Source: Streptomyces sp. TRM68416 (GTDB lineage Bacteria > Actinomycetota > Actinomycetes > Streptomycetales > Streptomycetaceae). Taken from it: 64,000 bases of DNA. Location: positions 1-64,000 of the forward strand of contig NZ_JACVWU010000031.1 of NCBI RefSeq assembly GCF_014596915.1. Direction: 5' to 3'. Position numbers and translations under genes: made by a program. The notes under the pieces are model-generated. The model did not search any database. It was given only the letters and a program-made list of their open reading frames with translations, and was not told the origin of the DNA. Shown one piece after another: positions 39,783 to 47,644 of this stretch. How positions within the stretch are numbered: position 1 is the stretch's first letter; each line of letters begins with the position of its first letter.

Positions 39783-40778
39783 CTACGGTTTGACGGATCG
39801 GTAATAGCGTCGCGCGCCCTGGTGCAGCGGGAGCGGATCCGTGTAGATCGCCGTGCGTACGTCGACCAGCTGCGCGGAGTGGACGTGCGCGCCGATGCCG
39901 TCACGGCTGTCGAGCACGGTGCGGGTCAGCCACTCGGTGAGCCGCGGATCCAGGTCCTTCCGGGTCACCAGCAGGTTGGACACCGCCAGCGTCGCCACCG
40001 TGGACCCGTCCTGGATGGTCCGGTAGGCCGACTCCGGCATGTTGGTGGCCCGGTAGTAGCGGGTGGCGCCGCCCTGGGCGTGCACCTTGGCGACCAGCTC
40101 GGCGTCGATCGGCACGAAGCGGAAGTCCGAGGTCTCGGCGATCTCCCGGAGCCCGCGCGTGGGCAGCCCGCCCGACCAGAAGAACGCGTCGAGCCCGTTC
40201 CCCAGTGCCCTGGGCCCGGTGTCGATGCCGTCCGACCGGGCCGTGATGTCCTTCACCGGGTCGATGCCGGCCGCCTCCAGCACCCGGTTGGCGATCAGCC
40301 GCACCCCCGAGTGGGGCAGCCCTATGGCCACCCGCTTGCCCCGCAGGTCGGCGACCGACTCGATGTCCGAGTCCGGCGGGACGACGAGCTGCACATAGTC
40401 GTCGTACAGACGGGCGACACCGCGCAGCCGGTCGGCGCCGGGCCCGTCGTCGATCTCGTACGTCTCCACCGCGTCGGCGGCGGCGATGGTCAGGTCGGCC
40501 TGGCCGGTCGCCACGCGCCGGACGTTCTCCTGGGACCCGGCGCTGGTCTTCAGCTCCACCTTCAGGTCAGGCATGTCCCTGGCGAGCTCGGCGCGCAACC
40601 GGTCGCCGTACTCGTGATAGACGCCGGCCCGGGTGCCCGTGCTGAAGACGATCGTCCCCCTCGGGGGGGCCTCGCCCAGGGGCAGCAGCCACCACAGCAG
40701 CAGCCCGAGGGCGACGACGCCGGCGGCCGCGCTCTGGAGGGCGCGGCGCCTGCCGATACGGGGGAACACCTTGGACAT
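39783..40778 (-). CDS. TAXI-family TRAP-type solute-binding protein
   Basis: 331 aa. An uncleaved-looking N-terminal anchor (RRRALQSAAAGVVALGLLLW and WLLP) is followed by the TAXI domain: FSTGTRAGVYHEYGDRLRAE, ELKTSAGSQENVRRVATGQA, DLRGKRVAIGLPHSGVRLIA, and DAFFWSGGLPTRGLREIAE. TAXI proteins normally serve TRAP transporters and some bind glutamate. No DctQ/DctM permease is encoded nearby, so this copy is an orphan, and its neighbour gluK suggests a sensing role. AGGA lies eight bases before ATG 40778. It is convergent with gluK across a dispersed repeat. Confidence 0.9.
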   Translation of the reverse strand: MSKVFPRIGRRRALQSAAAGVVALGLLLWWLLPLGEAPPRGTIVFSTGTRAGVYHEYGDRLRAELARDMPDLKVELKTSAGSQENVRRVATGQADLTIAAADAVETYEIDDGPGADRLRGVARLYDDYVQLVVPPDSDIESVADLRGKRVAIGLPHSGVRLIANRVLEAAGIDPVKDITARSDGIDTGPRALGNGLDAFFWSGGLPTRGLREIAETSDFRFVPIDAELVAKVHAQGGATRYYRATNMPESAYRTIQDGSTVATLAVSNLLVTRKDLDPRLTEWLTRTVLDSRDGIGAHVHSAQLVDVRTAIYTDPLPLHQGARRYYRSVKP

Positions 40779-40840
40779 GCGGGCGATCCTGCCAGGCTCT
40801 CCTCCCCGCTGACCAGGGGCGTGGGTGCGGGAGGCATCGA

Positions 40841-40846
40841 TAGGGT
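40841..40846 (+). promoter_or_regulatory. -10 box for mazG-like gene
   Basis: TAGGGT ends six bases before ATG 40853, predicting a leaderless transcript. The six bases are CGGGGG, so a short-range ribosome site cannot be excluded. Confidence 0.45.
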
Positions 40847-40852
40847 CGGGGG

Positions 40853-41263
40853 ATGAGTTCTTCGCCCGCCGACCTGGTCCGTGCCTTCCACCACGCCTTC
40901 GGGCTCGACGTCCGCGGTACCCCCACCGAGGTGGCACCGGAACTCGCGGCCCACCGGGGCGAGTTGCTCGCGGAGGAGGCCTCCGAGGTCGCCGAGGTCG
41001 CGGTCACCGGCTCCCTCGACAGGCTCGCGCACGAACTGGCGGACGTGGTGTACGTCGCCTACGGCACCGCCCTCGTCCACGGCATCGACCTCGACGAGGT
41101 CATCGCCGAGATCCACCGCGCCAACATGACCAAGCTGGGCCCCGACGGCCACGTGGCCCGCCGCGCCGACGGGAAGGTCCTCAAGGGGGACCACTACCGC
41201 GCCCCCGACGTGGCGGAGGTGCTGCGGCGCCAGGGGTGGCGGGGCGGGCCTACGGCGTCGTAG
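40853..41263 (+). CDS. MazG-like nucleotide pyrophosphohydrolase
   Basis: 136 aa all-alpha NTP pyrophosphohydrolase fold. The metal-binding E-x2-E...E-x2-D pattern is visible as ELLAEEASEVAEVAVTG and AHELADVVYVAYGTALVHGI, with a further helix IAEIHRANMTKLGPDGHV where N and K are typical of MazG-like enzymes. Such proteins hydrolyse non-canonical nucleoside triphosphates or phosphoribosyl-ATP; the substrate here is unknown. It is a single-domain protein, half the size of E. coli MazG, and stands alone between the divergent TAXI gene and a convergent antiporter gene. Confidence 0.86.
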   Translation: MSSSPADLVRAFHHAFGLDVRGTPTEVAPELAAHRGELLAEEASEVAEVAVTGSLDRLAHELADVVYVAYGTALVHGIDLDEVIAEIHRANMTKLGPDGHVARRADGKVLKGDHYRAPDVAEVLRRQGWRGGPTAS

Positions 41264-41284
41264 GGGCTGCGGTTTCTGCGGGGG

Positions 41285-41371
41285 TGCCCATGACGCCGTA
41301 GAGCCTGGCTTCGCGGCCGTGCCCATGACGCCGTAGAGCCTGGCCTCGCGGCCGTGCCCACGGCGTCGTAG
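41285..41371. repeat. 35-bp tandem repeat
   Basis: TGCCCATGACGCCGTAGAGC followed by CTGGCTTCGCGGCCG occurs at 41285-41319 and again at 41320-41354 with one change, and a third diverged partial copy (TGCCCACGGCGTCGTAG) follows. It lies between the convergent mazG-like and antiporter genes. Confidence 0.85.
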
Positions 41372-41388
41372 CGGCCGTCGATCCGTGG

Positions 41389-42588
41389 CTACAGCGGCGC
41401 TGTCTCCTCCACCGGCTCGCGGGGCTTCGTCCTGCGGCGTTCCGTCCACCACATCGCCGCCGGCTCCGTGTAGCGGGCGGTGAGGGGGCCGAGGACGACG
41501 AGGATGAGGACGTAGGCCGTGGCGAGGGGGCCGAGGGCGGGTTCGATGCCCGCGCTGACGGCGAGGCCCGCGATGACGATGGAGAACTCGCCGCGGGCCA
41601 CCAGCGCCCCGCCCGCGCGCCAGCGGCCCTTGACGGAGATACCGGCCCGCCGTGCCGCCCAGTACCCCGTGGCGATCTTCGTCGCGGCGGTGACGAGGGC
41701 CAGGGCGAGCGCGGGCAGCAGGACCGGCGGGATGCTCGCCGGGTCGGTGTGCAGCCCGAAGAAGACGAAGAAGACGGCGGCGAACAGGTCGCGCAGGGGG
41801 CTGAGCAGCGTGTGCGCGCCTTCCGCGACCTCTCCGGACAGCGCGATGCCCACCAGGAAGGCGCCGACCGCGGCCGAGACCTGGAGCTGCTGCGCGACGC
41901 CCGCGACCAGGATGGTCAGCCCGAGCACCACCAGCAGCAGCTTCTCCGGGTCGTCGCTGGAGACGAACCGCGAGATGACCCGCCCGTAGCGGATCGCGAG
42001 GAACAGCACGAGCCCCGCCGCGCCCAGCGCGATCGACAGGGTCAGGCTGCCGGCCGCCAGCCCGGCCCCGGCCACCAGGGCGGTGATGATGGGCAGGTAC
42101 ACCGCCATCGCCAGGTCCTCGAGGACGAGGACACTCAGGATCACCGGGGTCTCGCGGTTGCCGATCCGGCCCAGGTCGCCGAGGACCTTCGCGATGACCC
42201 CGGACGACGAGATCCAGGTGACGCCCGCCAGGACCACCGCGGCCACCGGGCCCCAGCCGAGCAGCAGCGCCGCCGCCGCACCCGGTACGGCGTTGAGCGC
42301 CCCGTCGACCAGGCCCGCGGGGTAGTGGGCCTTGAGGTTGGTGACCAGGTCCCCGGCCGTGTACTCCAGGCCGAGCATCAGCAGCAGCAGGATGACGCCG
42401 ATCTCCGCCCCGGCGGCGATGAACTCCTCGCTCGCGCCGAGCGGCAGCAGCCCGCCCGTGCCGAAGGCCAGACCGGCGAGCAGGTACAGCGGGATCGGCG
42501 ACAGCCGGAAGCGGGCTGCGGCCCGGCCGAGCAGACCCAGGCCGAGGATGATGGAGCCGAACTCGATCAGCAGGATGCCGGAGTGCAA
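41389..42588 (-). CDS. KefB/KhtU-type cation/proton antiporter
   Basis: 399 aa, about 12 membrane helices of the CPA2 (Na_H_Exchanger) family. Blocks include LIEFGSIILGLGLLGRAAA, ILLLLMLGLEYTAGDL, WISSSGVIAKVLGDLGRIGN, SVLVLEDLAMAVYLP (the acidic ion site) and RGEFSIVIAGLAVSAG. No TrkA-N domain is attached; the regulatory TrkA-C protein is encoded just upstream, as in Bacillus khtT-khtU, so it is probably a K+/H+ antiporter. The start appears to be TTG 42588, four bases after the stop of the regulatory gene, with GGGAG upstream; no ATG or GTG fits. Confidence 0.87.
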   Translation of the reverse strand: MHSGILLIEFGSIILGLGLLGRAAARFRLSPIPLYLLAGLAFGTGGLLPLGASEEFIAAGAEIGVILLLLMLGLEYTAGDLVTNLKAHYPAGLVDGALNAVPGAAAALLLGWGPVAAVVLAGVTWISSSGVIAKVLGDLGRIGNRETPVILSVLVLEDLAMAVYLPIITALVAGAGLAAGSLTLSIALGAAGLVLFLAIRYGRVISRFVSSDDPEKLLLVVLGLTILVAGVAQQLQVSAAVGAFLVGIALSGEVAEGAHTLLSPLRDLFAAVFFVFFGLHTDPASIPPVLLPALALALVTAATKIATGYWAARRAGISVKGRWRAGGALVARGEFSIVIAGLAVSAGIEPALGPLATAYVLILVVLGPLTARYTEPAAMWWTERRRTKPREPVEETAPL

Positions 42589-42592
42589 CGGT

Positions 42593-43078
42593 TCACTCCC
42601 GACCGAGTATCGTCGCCGCGCCGTCCACACCCTCCCGGGTGCCGATGACGATCAGCGTGTCCCCGCCCGCCAGCCGGAAGTCCGGCGCGGGGGACGGGAT
42701 CGCCTCGGCGCGGCGCAGCACCGCCACCACCGACGCGCCCGTCTCGGTGCGCATGCGGGTGTCGCCCAGCAGCCGCCCGTTCCAGTGCGAGGTCGCGGCC
42801 ACCTCGATCCGCTCGGCGACCAGGCCCAGGTCCGTCGTGTAGAGCAGGCTCGCGCTGTGGTGGGACGGCTTCAGCGCGTCGATCAGCGAGTCCGCCTCGG
42901 ACTCGGTCAGCCGCAGGGACTGCGCGCAGGCGTCGGGGTCGTCCGCCCGGTACAGGTTCACCGTGCGGCCGCCGTCGCGGTGCGCCACCACGGACAGATG
43001 GCGGTGTTCCCGCGTCACGAGGTCGTACTGGACCCCGATGCCCGGCAGCGGTGTCGCCCTCAGACGTGGAGCAGGCAC
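42593..43078 (-). CDS. TrkA-C domain regulatory subunit of the antiporter (KhtT-like)
   Basis: 161 aa. The N-terminal half (PAPRLRATPLPGIGVQYDLV, RDGGRTVNLYRADDPDA) matches KhtT N-domains. The C-terminal 75 residues form a TrkA-C domain (GASVVAVLRRAEAIPSPAPD, RLAGGDTLIVIGTREG), which in KhtT binds nucleotides such as c-di-AMP to gate the antiporter. GTG 43078 follows a GGGGAAAG stretch. The stop is four bases before the antiporter start, so the two are cotranslated. Divergent from a two-component system. Confidence 0.88.
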   Translation of the reverse strand: MPAPRLRATPLPGIGVQYDLVTREHRHLSVVAHRDGGRTVNLYRADDPDACAQSLRLTESEADSLIDALKPSHHSASLLYTTDLGLVAERIEVAATSHWNGRLLGDTRMRTETGASVVAVLRRAEAIPSPAPDFRLAGGDTLIVIGTREGVDGAATILGRE

Positions 43079-43229
43079 GATTCTTTCCCCTTGCTGTTTT
43101 CGATCGAAACGGTCCGGTCGGCATGCTGCCAGCCGCACGTACGGTGGCGACATGGGTGTCATCACGGATATACGCGGCCGCGGCGCGACGGTGAAACTGA
43201 GCGTGAGGCGCGCGGGAAGGGGCGCAAAC

Positions 43230-44162
43230 GTGTCGCTGTTCTGGCGTATCTTCTCGCTCAACGCCGCCGGTCCGATCGTAGCCGCCGCCCTGCTGCTCGG
43301 CCCGGTCACCGTGTCGACGCCGACCCTGCCCGCCGAGGCGCTGGTCGTCGTCGGCGGACTGGCGCTGCTGCTGGTCGGCAACGCCCTCGTCCTGCGTCTC
43401 GGACTCGCCCCGCTGCAACGGCTCGGCCGCGCCATGGCCACCGCCGACCTGCTGCGCCCGGGCGCCCGCGCCGCAGTCGCCGGTCCGGCCGAGACCGCGG
43501 AGCTGATCACGACGTACAACACCATGCTCGACCGGCTGGAGAGCGAGCGGGCCGCCGGGGCCGCGCGGGCGCTGTCCGCGCAGGAGCGCGAGCGCCGGCG
43601 GATCGCCCAGGAACTGCACGACGAGGTCGGCCAGACCCTCACCGCCGTACTGCTCCAGCTCAAGCGCGTCGCCGACCGGGCGCCCGAGGGGCTGCGCGAG
43701 GAGGTGCACCAGGCGCAGGAGGCCACCCGGGCCGGCCTCGACGAGATCCGCCGTATCGCCCGCAGACTGCGACCGGGTGTGCTGGAGGAGCTCGGCCTGG
43801 CCAGCGCCCTGCGCGCGCTCGCCACCGAGTTCACCACGCACGGCCTGTCGGTGCGCCACCAGGTCCCCGGCGAACTGCCCCCGCTGACCGAGGAGTCGGA
43901 ACTCGTGCTCTACCGGGTCGCCCAGGAGGGCCTGACCAACACCGCCCGCCACTCCGGCGCCGACCGCGCGGAACTGCACCTGCGCCCCTGCCCGGACGCC
44001 GTCGAACTCGTCGTACGGGACAACGGCAAAGGTCTCGGCGAGGCGCCGGAGGGCGCCGGGATCCGGGGGATGCGGGAGCGGGCGCTGCTGGTGGGGGCGG
44101 AGCTCTCGGTCGGGCCGGGGCAGGAGATACGGCTGCGGGTGCCGGCCGGGGGCGGCCGTTGA
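43230..44162 (+). CDS. NarL-type sensor histidine kinase
   Basis: 310 aa. Two membrane helices (about 12-30 and 38-60) with almost no external loop, a HAMP-like segment (RLGLAPLQRLGRAMATADLL), HisKA_3 with His130 in ERRRIAQELHDEVGQTLTAV, and an HATPase with NTARHSGADRA and DNGKGL. Its lack of a sensor domain suggests it detects membrane state or a partner. GTG 43230 has AAGGGG seven bases upstream. ATG 43152, preceded by TACGGT six bases away, is an alternative leaderless start adding 26 residues. The stop overlaps the TTG of the regulator gene. Confidence 0.88.
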   Translation: MSLFWRIFSLNAAGPIVAAALLLGPVTVSTPTLPAEALVVVGGLALLLVGNALVLRLGLAPLQRLGRAMATADLLRPGARAAVAGPAETAELITTYNTMLDRLESERAAGAARALSAQERERRRIAQELHDEVGQTLTAVLLQLKRVADRAPEGLREEVHQAQEATRAGLDEIRRIARRLRPGVLEELGLASALRALATEFTTHGLSVRHQVPGELPPLTEESELVLYRVAQEGLTNTARHSGADRAELHLRPCPDAVELVVRDNGKGLGEAPEGAGIRGMRERALLVGAELSVGPGQEIRLRVPAGGGR

Positions 44163-44803
44163 TCCGCGTCCTGCTCGCCGACGACCACACCCTCGTACGC
44201 CGCGGGGTGCGGCTGATCCTGGACGGCGAGCCGGACCTCCGGGTCGTCGCCGAGGCCGCCGACGGCGCCGAGGCGGTCGCGCTGGCCCGCGCCACCGAGG
44301 TCGACCTGGCCGTCCTGGACGTCTCCATGCCCCGGATGACCGGCCTCCAGGCGGCCCGGGAGCTCTCCCGGCGGCTGCCCGGCCTGCGCATCCTGATCCT
44401 GACCATGTACGACAACGAGCAGTACTTCTTCGAGGCGCTCAAGGCGGGCGCCGGCGGCTACGTCCTCAAGTCCGTCGCCGATCGCGACCTGGTCGAGGCC
44501 TGCCGGGCGGCCGTGCGCGACGAACCGTTCATCTACCCGGGCGCCGAGCGGGCCCTGGTCCGCGCCTACCTGGAGCGGCTGCACCGCGGGGACGGCGTGC
44601 CGGAGCGGCCCGTGACCGAGCGCGAGGAGGAGATCCTCAAGCTGGTCGCCGAGGGCCACACCTCCAAGGAGATCGGCGAGCTGCTCTTCATCAGCGCCAA
44701 GACGGTCGAGCGGCATCGCGCCAACCTGTTGCAGAAGCTGGGCATGCGCGACCGGCTGGAGCTGACGCGGTACGCGATCCGGGCCGGCCTGATCGAGCCC
44801 TGA
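44159..44803 (+). CDS. NarL/LuxR-family response regulator
   Basis: 214 aa. Receiver with ADDHTL, Asp54 in AVLDVSMPRMTG, Thr in ILTMYDNEQYFFEALKAGA and Lys in YVLKSVAD. The LuxR-type HTH (about 150-210) has LTEREEEIL-like VTEREEEILKLVAEGHTSKE and ISAKTVERHRANLLQKLGM. The start is TTG 44159, overlapping the kinase stop as TTGA; no ATG or GTG is available before the receiver motif. Target genes are unknown; the divergent khtTU-like pair is an obvious candidate by position. Confidence 0.92.
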   Translation: MIRVLLADDHTLVRRGVRLILDGEPDLRVVAEAADGAEAVALARATEVDLAVLDVSMPRMTGLQAARELSRRLPGLRILILTMYDNEQYFFEALKAGAGGYVLKSVADRDLVEACRAAVRDEPFIYPGAERALVRAYLERLHRGDGVPERPVTEREEEILKLVAEGHTSKEIGELLFISAKTVERHRANLLQKLGMRDRLELTRYAIRAGLIEP

Positions 44804-44861
44804 GCCCCGCGCCGCGGCCCCGCGGCGGTCACCGGCGGCCGAGGGGCTCCGCGAAACCGCC

Positions 44862-44867
44862 TACCCT
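44862..44867 (+). promoter_or_regulatory. -10 box for leaderless miaB
   Basis: TACCCT ends six bases before ATG 44874. No ribosome site is visible. Confidence 0.48.
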
Positions 44868-44873
44868 TGACCC

Positions 44874-46400
44874 ATGACCAGCAGCAGCGACCGGAGCCCG
44901 GCAGTGGACGTTCAAGGACTCAAGACCTACGAAGTACGCACCTACGGGTGCCAGATGAACGTCCACGACTCCGAGCGATTGTCCGGACTGCTGGAGGACG
45001 CCGGGTACGTCCGTGCCCCCGAGGGCTCGGACGGCGACGCCGACGTGGTCGTCTTCAACACCTGCGCGGTCCGGGAGAACGCCGACAACCGGCTGTACGG
45101 CAACCTCGGCCGCCTCGCCCCCATGAAGACGAAGCGCCCGGGCATGCAGATCGCGGTCGGCGGCTGCCTCGCGCAGAAGGACCGCGACACCATCGTCAAG
45201 AAGGCGCCCTGGGTCGACGTCGTCTTCGGCACGCACAACATCGGCAAGCTGCCGGTCCTGCTGGAACGCGCGCGCGTGCAGGAGGAGGCGCAGGTCGAGA
45301 TCGCCGAGTCGCTGGAGGCGTTCCCGTCCACGCTGCCGACCCGCCGCGAGAGCGCGTACGCGGCCTGGGTCTCGATCTCGGTGGGCTGCAACAACACCTG
45401 CACCTTCTGCATCGTCCCGGCGCTGCGCGGCAAGGAGAAGGACCGTCGCACCGGCGACATCCTCGCCGAGATCGAGGCCCTGGTCGGCGAGGGCGTCTCC
45501 GAGATCACGCTGCTCGGCCAGAACGTGAACGCGTACGGCTCCGACATCGGCGACCGCGAGGCGTTCAGCAAGCTGCTGCGGGCCTGCGGGAAGATCGAGG
45601 GCCTGGAGCGGGTCCGCTTCACGTCCCCGCATCCGCGCGACTTCACCGACGACGTCATCGCGGCGATGGCCGAGACGCCGAACGTCATGCCGCAGCTGCA
45701 CATGCCGCTGCAGTCCGGCTCGGACACGGTCCTGAAGGCGATGCGCCGCTCCTACCGGCAGGAACGGTACCTCGGCATCATCGAGAAGGTCCGCGCCGCG
45801 ATTCCGCACGCGGCGATCACCACCGACATCATCGTGGGCTTCCCCGGCGAGACCGAGGAGGACTTCGAGCAGACCATGCACGTGGTGCGCGAGGCCCGCT
45901 TCACGCAGGCGTTCACCTTCCAGTACTCCAAGCGCCCCGGCACCCCGGCCGCCACCATGGAGAACCAGATCCCCAAGGAGGTCGTCCAGGCGCGCTACGA
46001 GCGTCTCGTCGCCCTCCAGGAGGAGATCTCCTGGGAGGAGAACAAGAAGCAGGTCGGCCGCACGCTGGAGCTGATGGTCGCCGAGGGCGAGGGCCGCAAG
46101 GACGGCGCCACCCACCGCCTCTCCGGCCGCGCCCCCGACAACCGCCTGGTCCACTTCACCAAGCCGGAGCAGGAGGTGCGCCCCGGCGACGTCGTCACCG
46201 TCGAGATCACGTACGCCGCCCCGCACCACCTCCTCGCCGAGGGCCCCGTCCTGGACGTGCGCCGCACGCGCGCGGGTGACGCCTGGGAGAAGCGCAACAC
46301 CGCGGAGCAGGCGAAGCCGGCGGGCGTGCTGCTGGGCCTGCCGAAGGTGGGGGTGCCGGAGGCGTTGCCGGTGGTTACCGGGGGGTGCGCGGTCGACTGA
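44874..46400 (+). CDS. miaB: tRNA-2-methylthio-N6-dimethylallyladenosine synthase MiaB
   Basis: 508 aa radical-SAM methylthiotransferase acting on i6A37 of tRNA, after MiaA. N-terminal cluster cysteines are in RTYGCQMNVHDSERL, VFNTCAVRENADN and VGGCLAQKD. The radical-SAM motif is SVGCNNTCTFCIVPALRGKE, and LGQNVNAYG is MiaB-specific. The TRAM domain is around 385-445. The C-terminal 50 residues are a typical streptomycete extension. The MiaA enzyme making its substrate is encoded 3 kb downstream, with the LigB-like gene in between, as in other actinobacteria. Confidence 0.97.
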   Translation: MTSSSDRSPAVDVQGLKTYEVRTYGCQMNVHDSERLSGLLEDAGYVRAPEGSDGDADVVVFNTCAVRENADNRLYGNLGRLAPMKTKRPGMQIAVGGCLAQKDRDTIVKKAPWVDVVFGTHNIGKLPVLLERARVQEEAQVEIAESLEAFPSTLPTRRESAYAAWVSISVGCNNTCTFCIVPALRGKEKDRRTGDILAEIEALVGEGVSEITLLGQNVNAYGSDIGDREAFSKLLRACGKIEGLERVRFTSPHPRDFTDDVIAAMAETPNVMPQLHMPLQSGSDTVLKAMRRSYRQERYLGIIEKVRAAIPHAAITTDIIVGFPGETEEDFEQTMHVVREARFTQAFTFQYSKRPGTPAATMENQIPKEVVQARYERLVALQEEISWEENKKQVGRTLELMVAEGEGRKDGATHRLSGRAPDNRLVHFTKPEQEVRPGDVVTVEITYAAPHHLLAEGPVLDVRRTRAGDAWEKRNTAEQAKPAGVLLGLPKVGVPEALPVVTGGCAVD

Positions 46401-46535
46401 CGGGGCGGGTGAGCGGGCGCACGGGCGTGGCGTGCGCGGACTGGCTGGTTGGTCGGTGTGGTGCCGGTGGTTAGCGGGGGTCGCGCGATTCGGCCGATGC
46501 GCGGGCGGGCGCCCGCAGGTCGGTGAGGGAGCGGT

Positions 46536-46541
46536 TAGGCT
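46536..46541 (+). promoter_or_regulatory. -10 box for leaderless LigB-like gene
   Basis: TAGGCT ends seven bases before ATG 46549. Confidence 0.48.
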
Positions 46542-46548
46542 GCCGATC

Positions 46549-47256
46549 ATGCTTGTCGCCGCTGCCGTCTGCCCGTGTCCGCCGCTGCTCGTGCCGGAGG
46601 TCGCCGCCGGGGCGGCGCCGGAGCTCGACGTCGTGCGCGCGGCGTGTCAGGAGGCGCTGGACGCGGTCCGCGCGGCCGAACCCGACCTGCTCGTGGTGGT
46701 GGGGGAGGGCGCGGACGACGCGCTGCACGAGGCGGGTGCCCGTGGCTCCTTCCGTCCGTTCGGCGTCGATGTCGACGTGGTCCTCGGTGCGCGAGCCGCC
46801 GGTGCCGACAGCACGGTTCTGCCCCCGTCGCTCGCCGTGGGCGCATGGCTGCTCGCGCGCGCGGGCTGGGACGGTCCCGTCCGCGGCTACGAGGTGACCG
46901 GCGAGCGCTCCTGGGCGGTCAACGGCGAGGACGGCGTGCGCATCGCGGGCATGGCCGAGCGCGTCGGCCTGCTGGTGATGGGCGACGGCACGGCCTGCCG
47001 CACCCTGAAGGCCCCCGGCTACCTGGACGACCGCGCCGAAGGCGTGGACGCCGGCATCGCCGCCGCCCTGCGCGGGCTCGACTCCGACGGCTGGTTCGCG
47101 GGACTCGACCGGGGCCTGGCCCGCGAACTCAAGATCTCCGGCTACTCGCCCTGGCAGATCCTCAGCGCGGCCTGGCAGAAGGACCGGGGCACGGGCCGCC
47201 TCCTCTACGAGGGTGCCCCCTACGGAGTCGGCTACTTCGTGGCCTCCTGGACATAG
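46549..47256 (+). CDS. Class III extradiol dioxygenase (LigB)-like protein
   Basis: 235 aa. It starts MLVAAAVCPCPPLLVPEVA, the usual opening of the actinobacterial proteins of this family encoded between miaB and miaA (the M. tuberculosis counterpart is, from memory, Rv2728c). The N-terminal HP.P motif expected for LigB iron ligands reads CPCPP here. Other blocks are LLVVVGEGADDALHEAGARG, LLVMGDGTACRTLKAPGYLD and LKISGYSPWQILSAAW. The iron-binding His pair of true extradiol enzymes is not evident, so the role is probably not ring cleavage. The conserved neighbourhood suggests a link with tRNA modification or housekeeping, untested. Confidence 0.82.
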   Translation: MLVAAAVCPCPPLLVPEVAAGAAPELDVVRAACQEALDAVRAAEPDLLVVVGEGADDALHEAGARGSFRPFGVDVDVVLGARAAGADSTVLPPSLAVGAWLLARAGWDGPVRGYEVTGERSWAVNGEDGVRIAGMAERVGLLVMGDGTACRTLKAPGYLDDRAEGVDAGIAAALRGLDSDGWFAGLDRGLARELKISGYSPWQILSAAWQKDRGTGRLLYEGAPYGVGYFVASWT

Positions 47257-47285
47257 CCCCGGCGAGGCGAGCCGCTCGAGCACGG

Positions 47286-47324
47286 CGGACGGCCGGGAGC
47301 GTGGCGTCGCTCCTCGGCCGTCCG
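47286..47324. terminator. Bidirectional terminator
   Basis: CGGACGGCCGGGAGCG pairs with CGCTCCTCGGCCGTCCG, with one bulged T, around TGGCGT. It separates the LigB-like gene from the convergent small-protein genes. Confidence 0.8.
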
Positions 47325-47349
47325 TCGGTGTGCCGTGTCGCTGCGGTGT

Positions 47350-47619
47350 TCAGGAAGCCGGTGGCGGCGTGCTCGGCGGTGTGGAGCCGTCGTCCGTTTC
47401 CGGGCCGCCGTCCTTGTGCGCGAGCCGGTCCATGGCGTCCTTGGCCTTGCCGGTGCCCGTCTGGATCTTGTCGCTGTACTTGCCCTTGGTCTTCTCGTCG
47501 ACGACCTTCGCCGCCTTGTCCAGACCGTGCTGCACCTTGTCCCCGTGCTGCTGTGCGAGCCCGGAGACCTTGTCCTTGGCCGGGGCCAGCTTGGCCTTCA
47601 GATTGTCCAGGAGACCCAT
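47350..47619 (-). CDS. Small antitoxin-like protein (MT0933/Rv0909 type)
   Basis: 89 aa. GLLDNLKAKLAPAKDKVSGL, GDKVQHGLDKAAKVVDEKTK and KYSDKIQTGTGKAKDAMDRL match the short amphipathic-helix proteins annotated as antitoxin in actinobacteria, named for the mycobacterial Rv0909 antitoxin. The C-terminus is Pro/Ser/Thr-rich. No toxin gene is adjacent, so a toxin-antitoxin role is doubtful and a general stress or chaperone-like role is equally possible. AAGGTG precedes ATG 47619. It follows the repeat-protein gene by 25 bp on the same strand and the two probably share a transcript. Confidence 0.82.
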   Translation of the reverse strand: MGLLDNLKAKLAPAKDKVSGLAQQHGDKVQHGLDKAAKVVDEKTKGKYSDKIQTGTGKAKDAMDRLAHKDGGPETDDGSTPPSTPPPAS

Positions 47620-47644
47620 TCGTTCACCTTCCCGCGCGGAGTCG

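Noticed and set aside
47350..47619. A complete toxin-antitoxin pair
   Set aside because: No toxin-like gene is adjacent; the neighbouring gene encodes a disordered repeat protein. Only the antitoxin-like family resemblance is supported.
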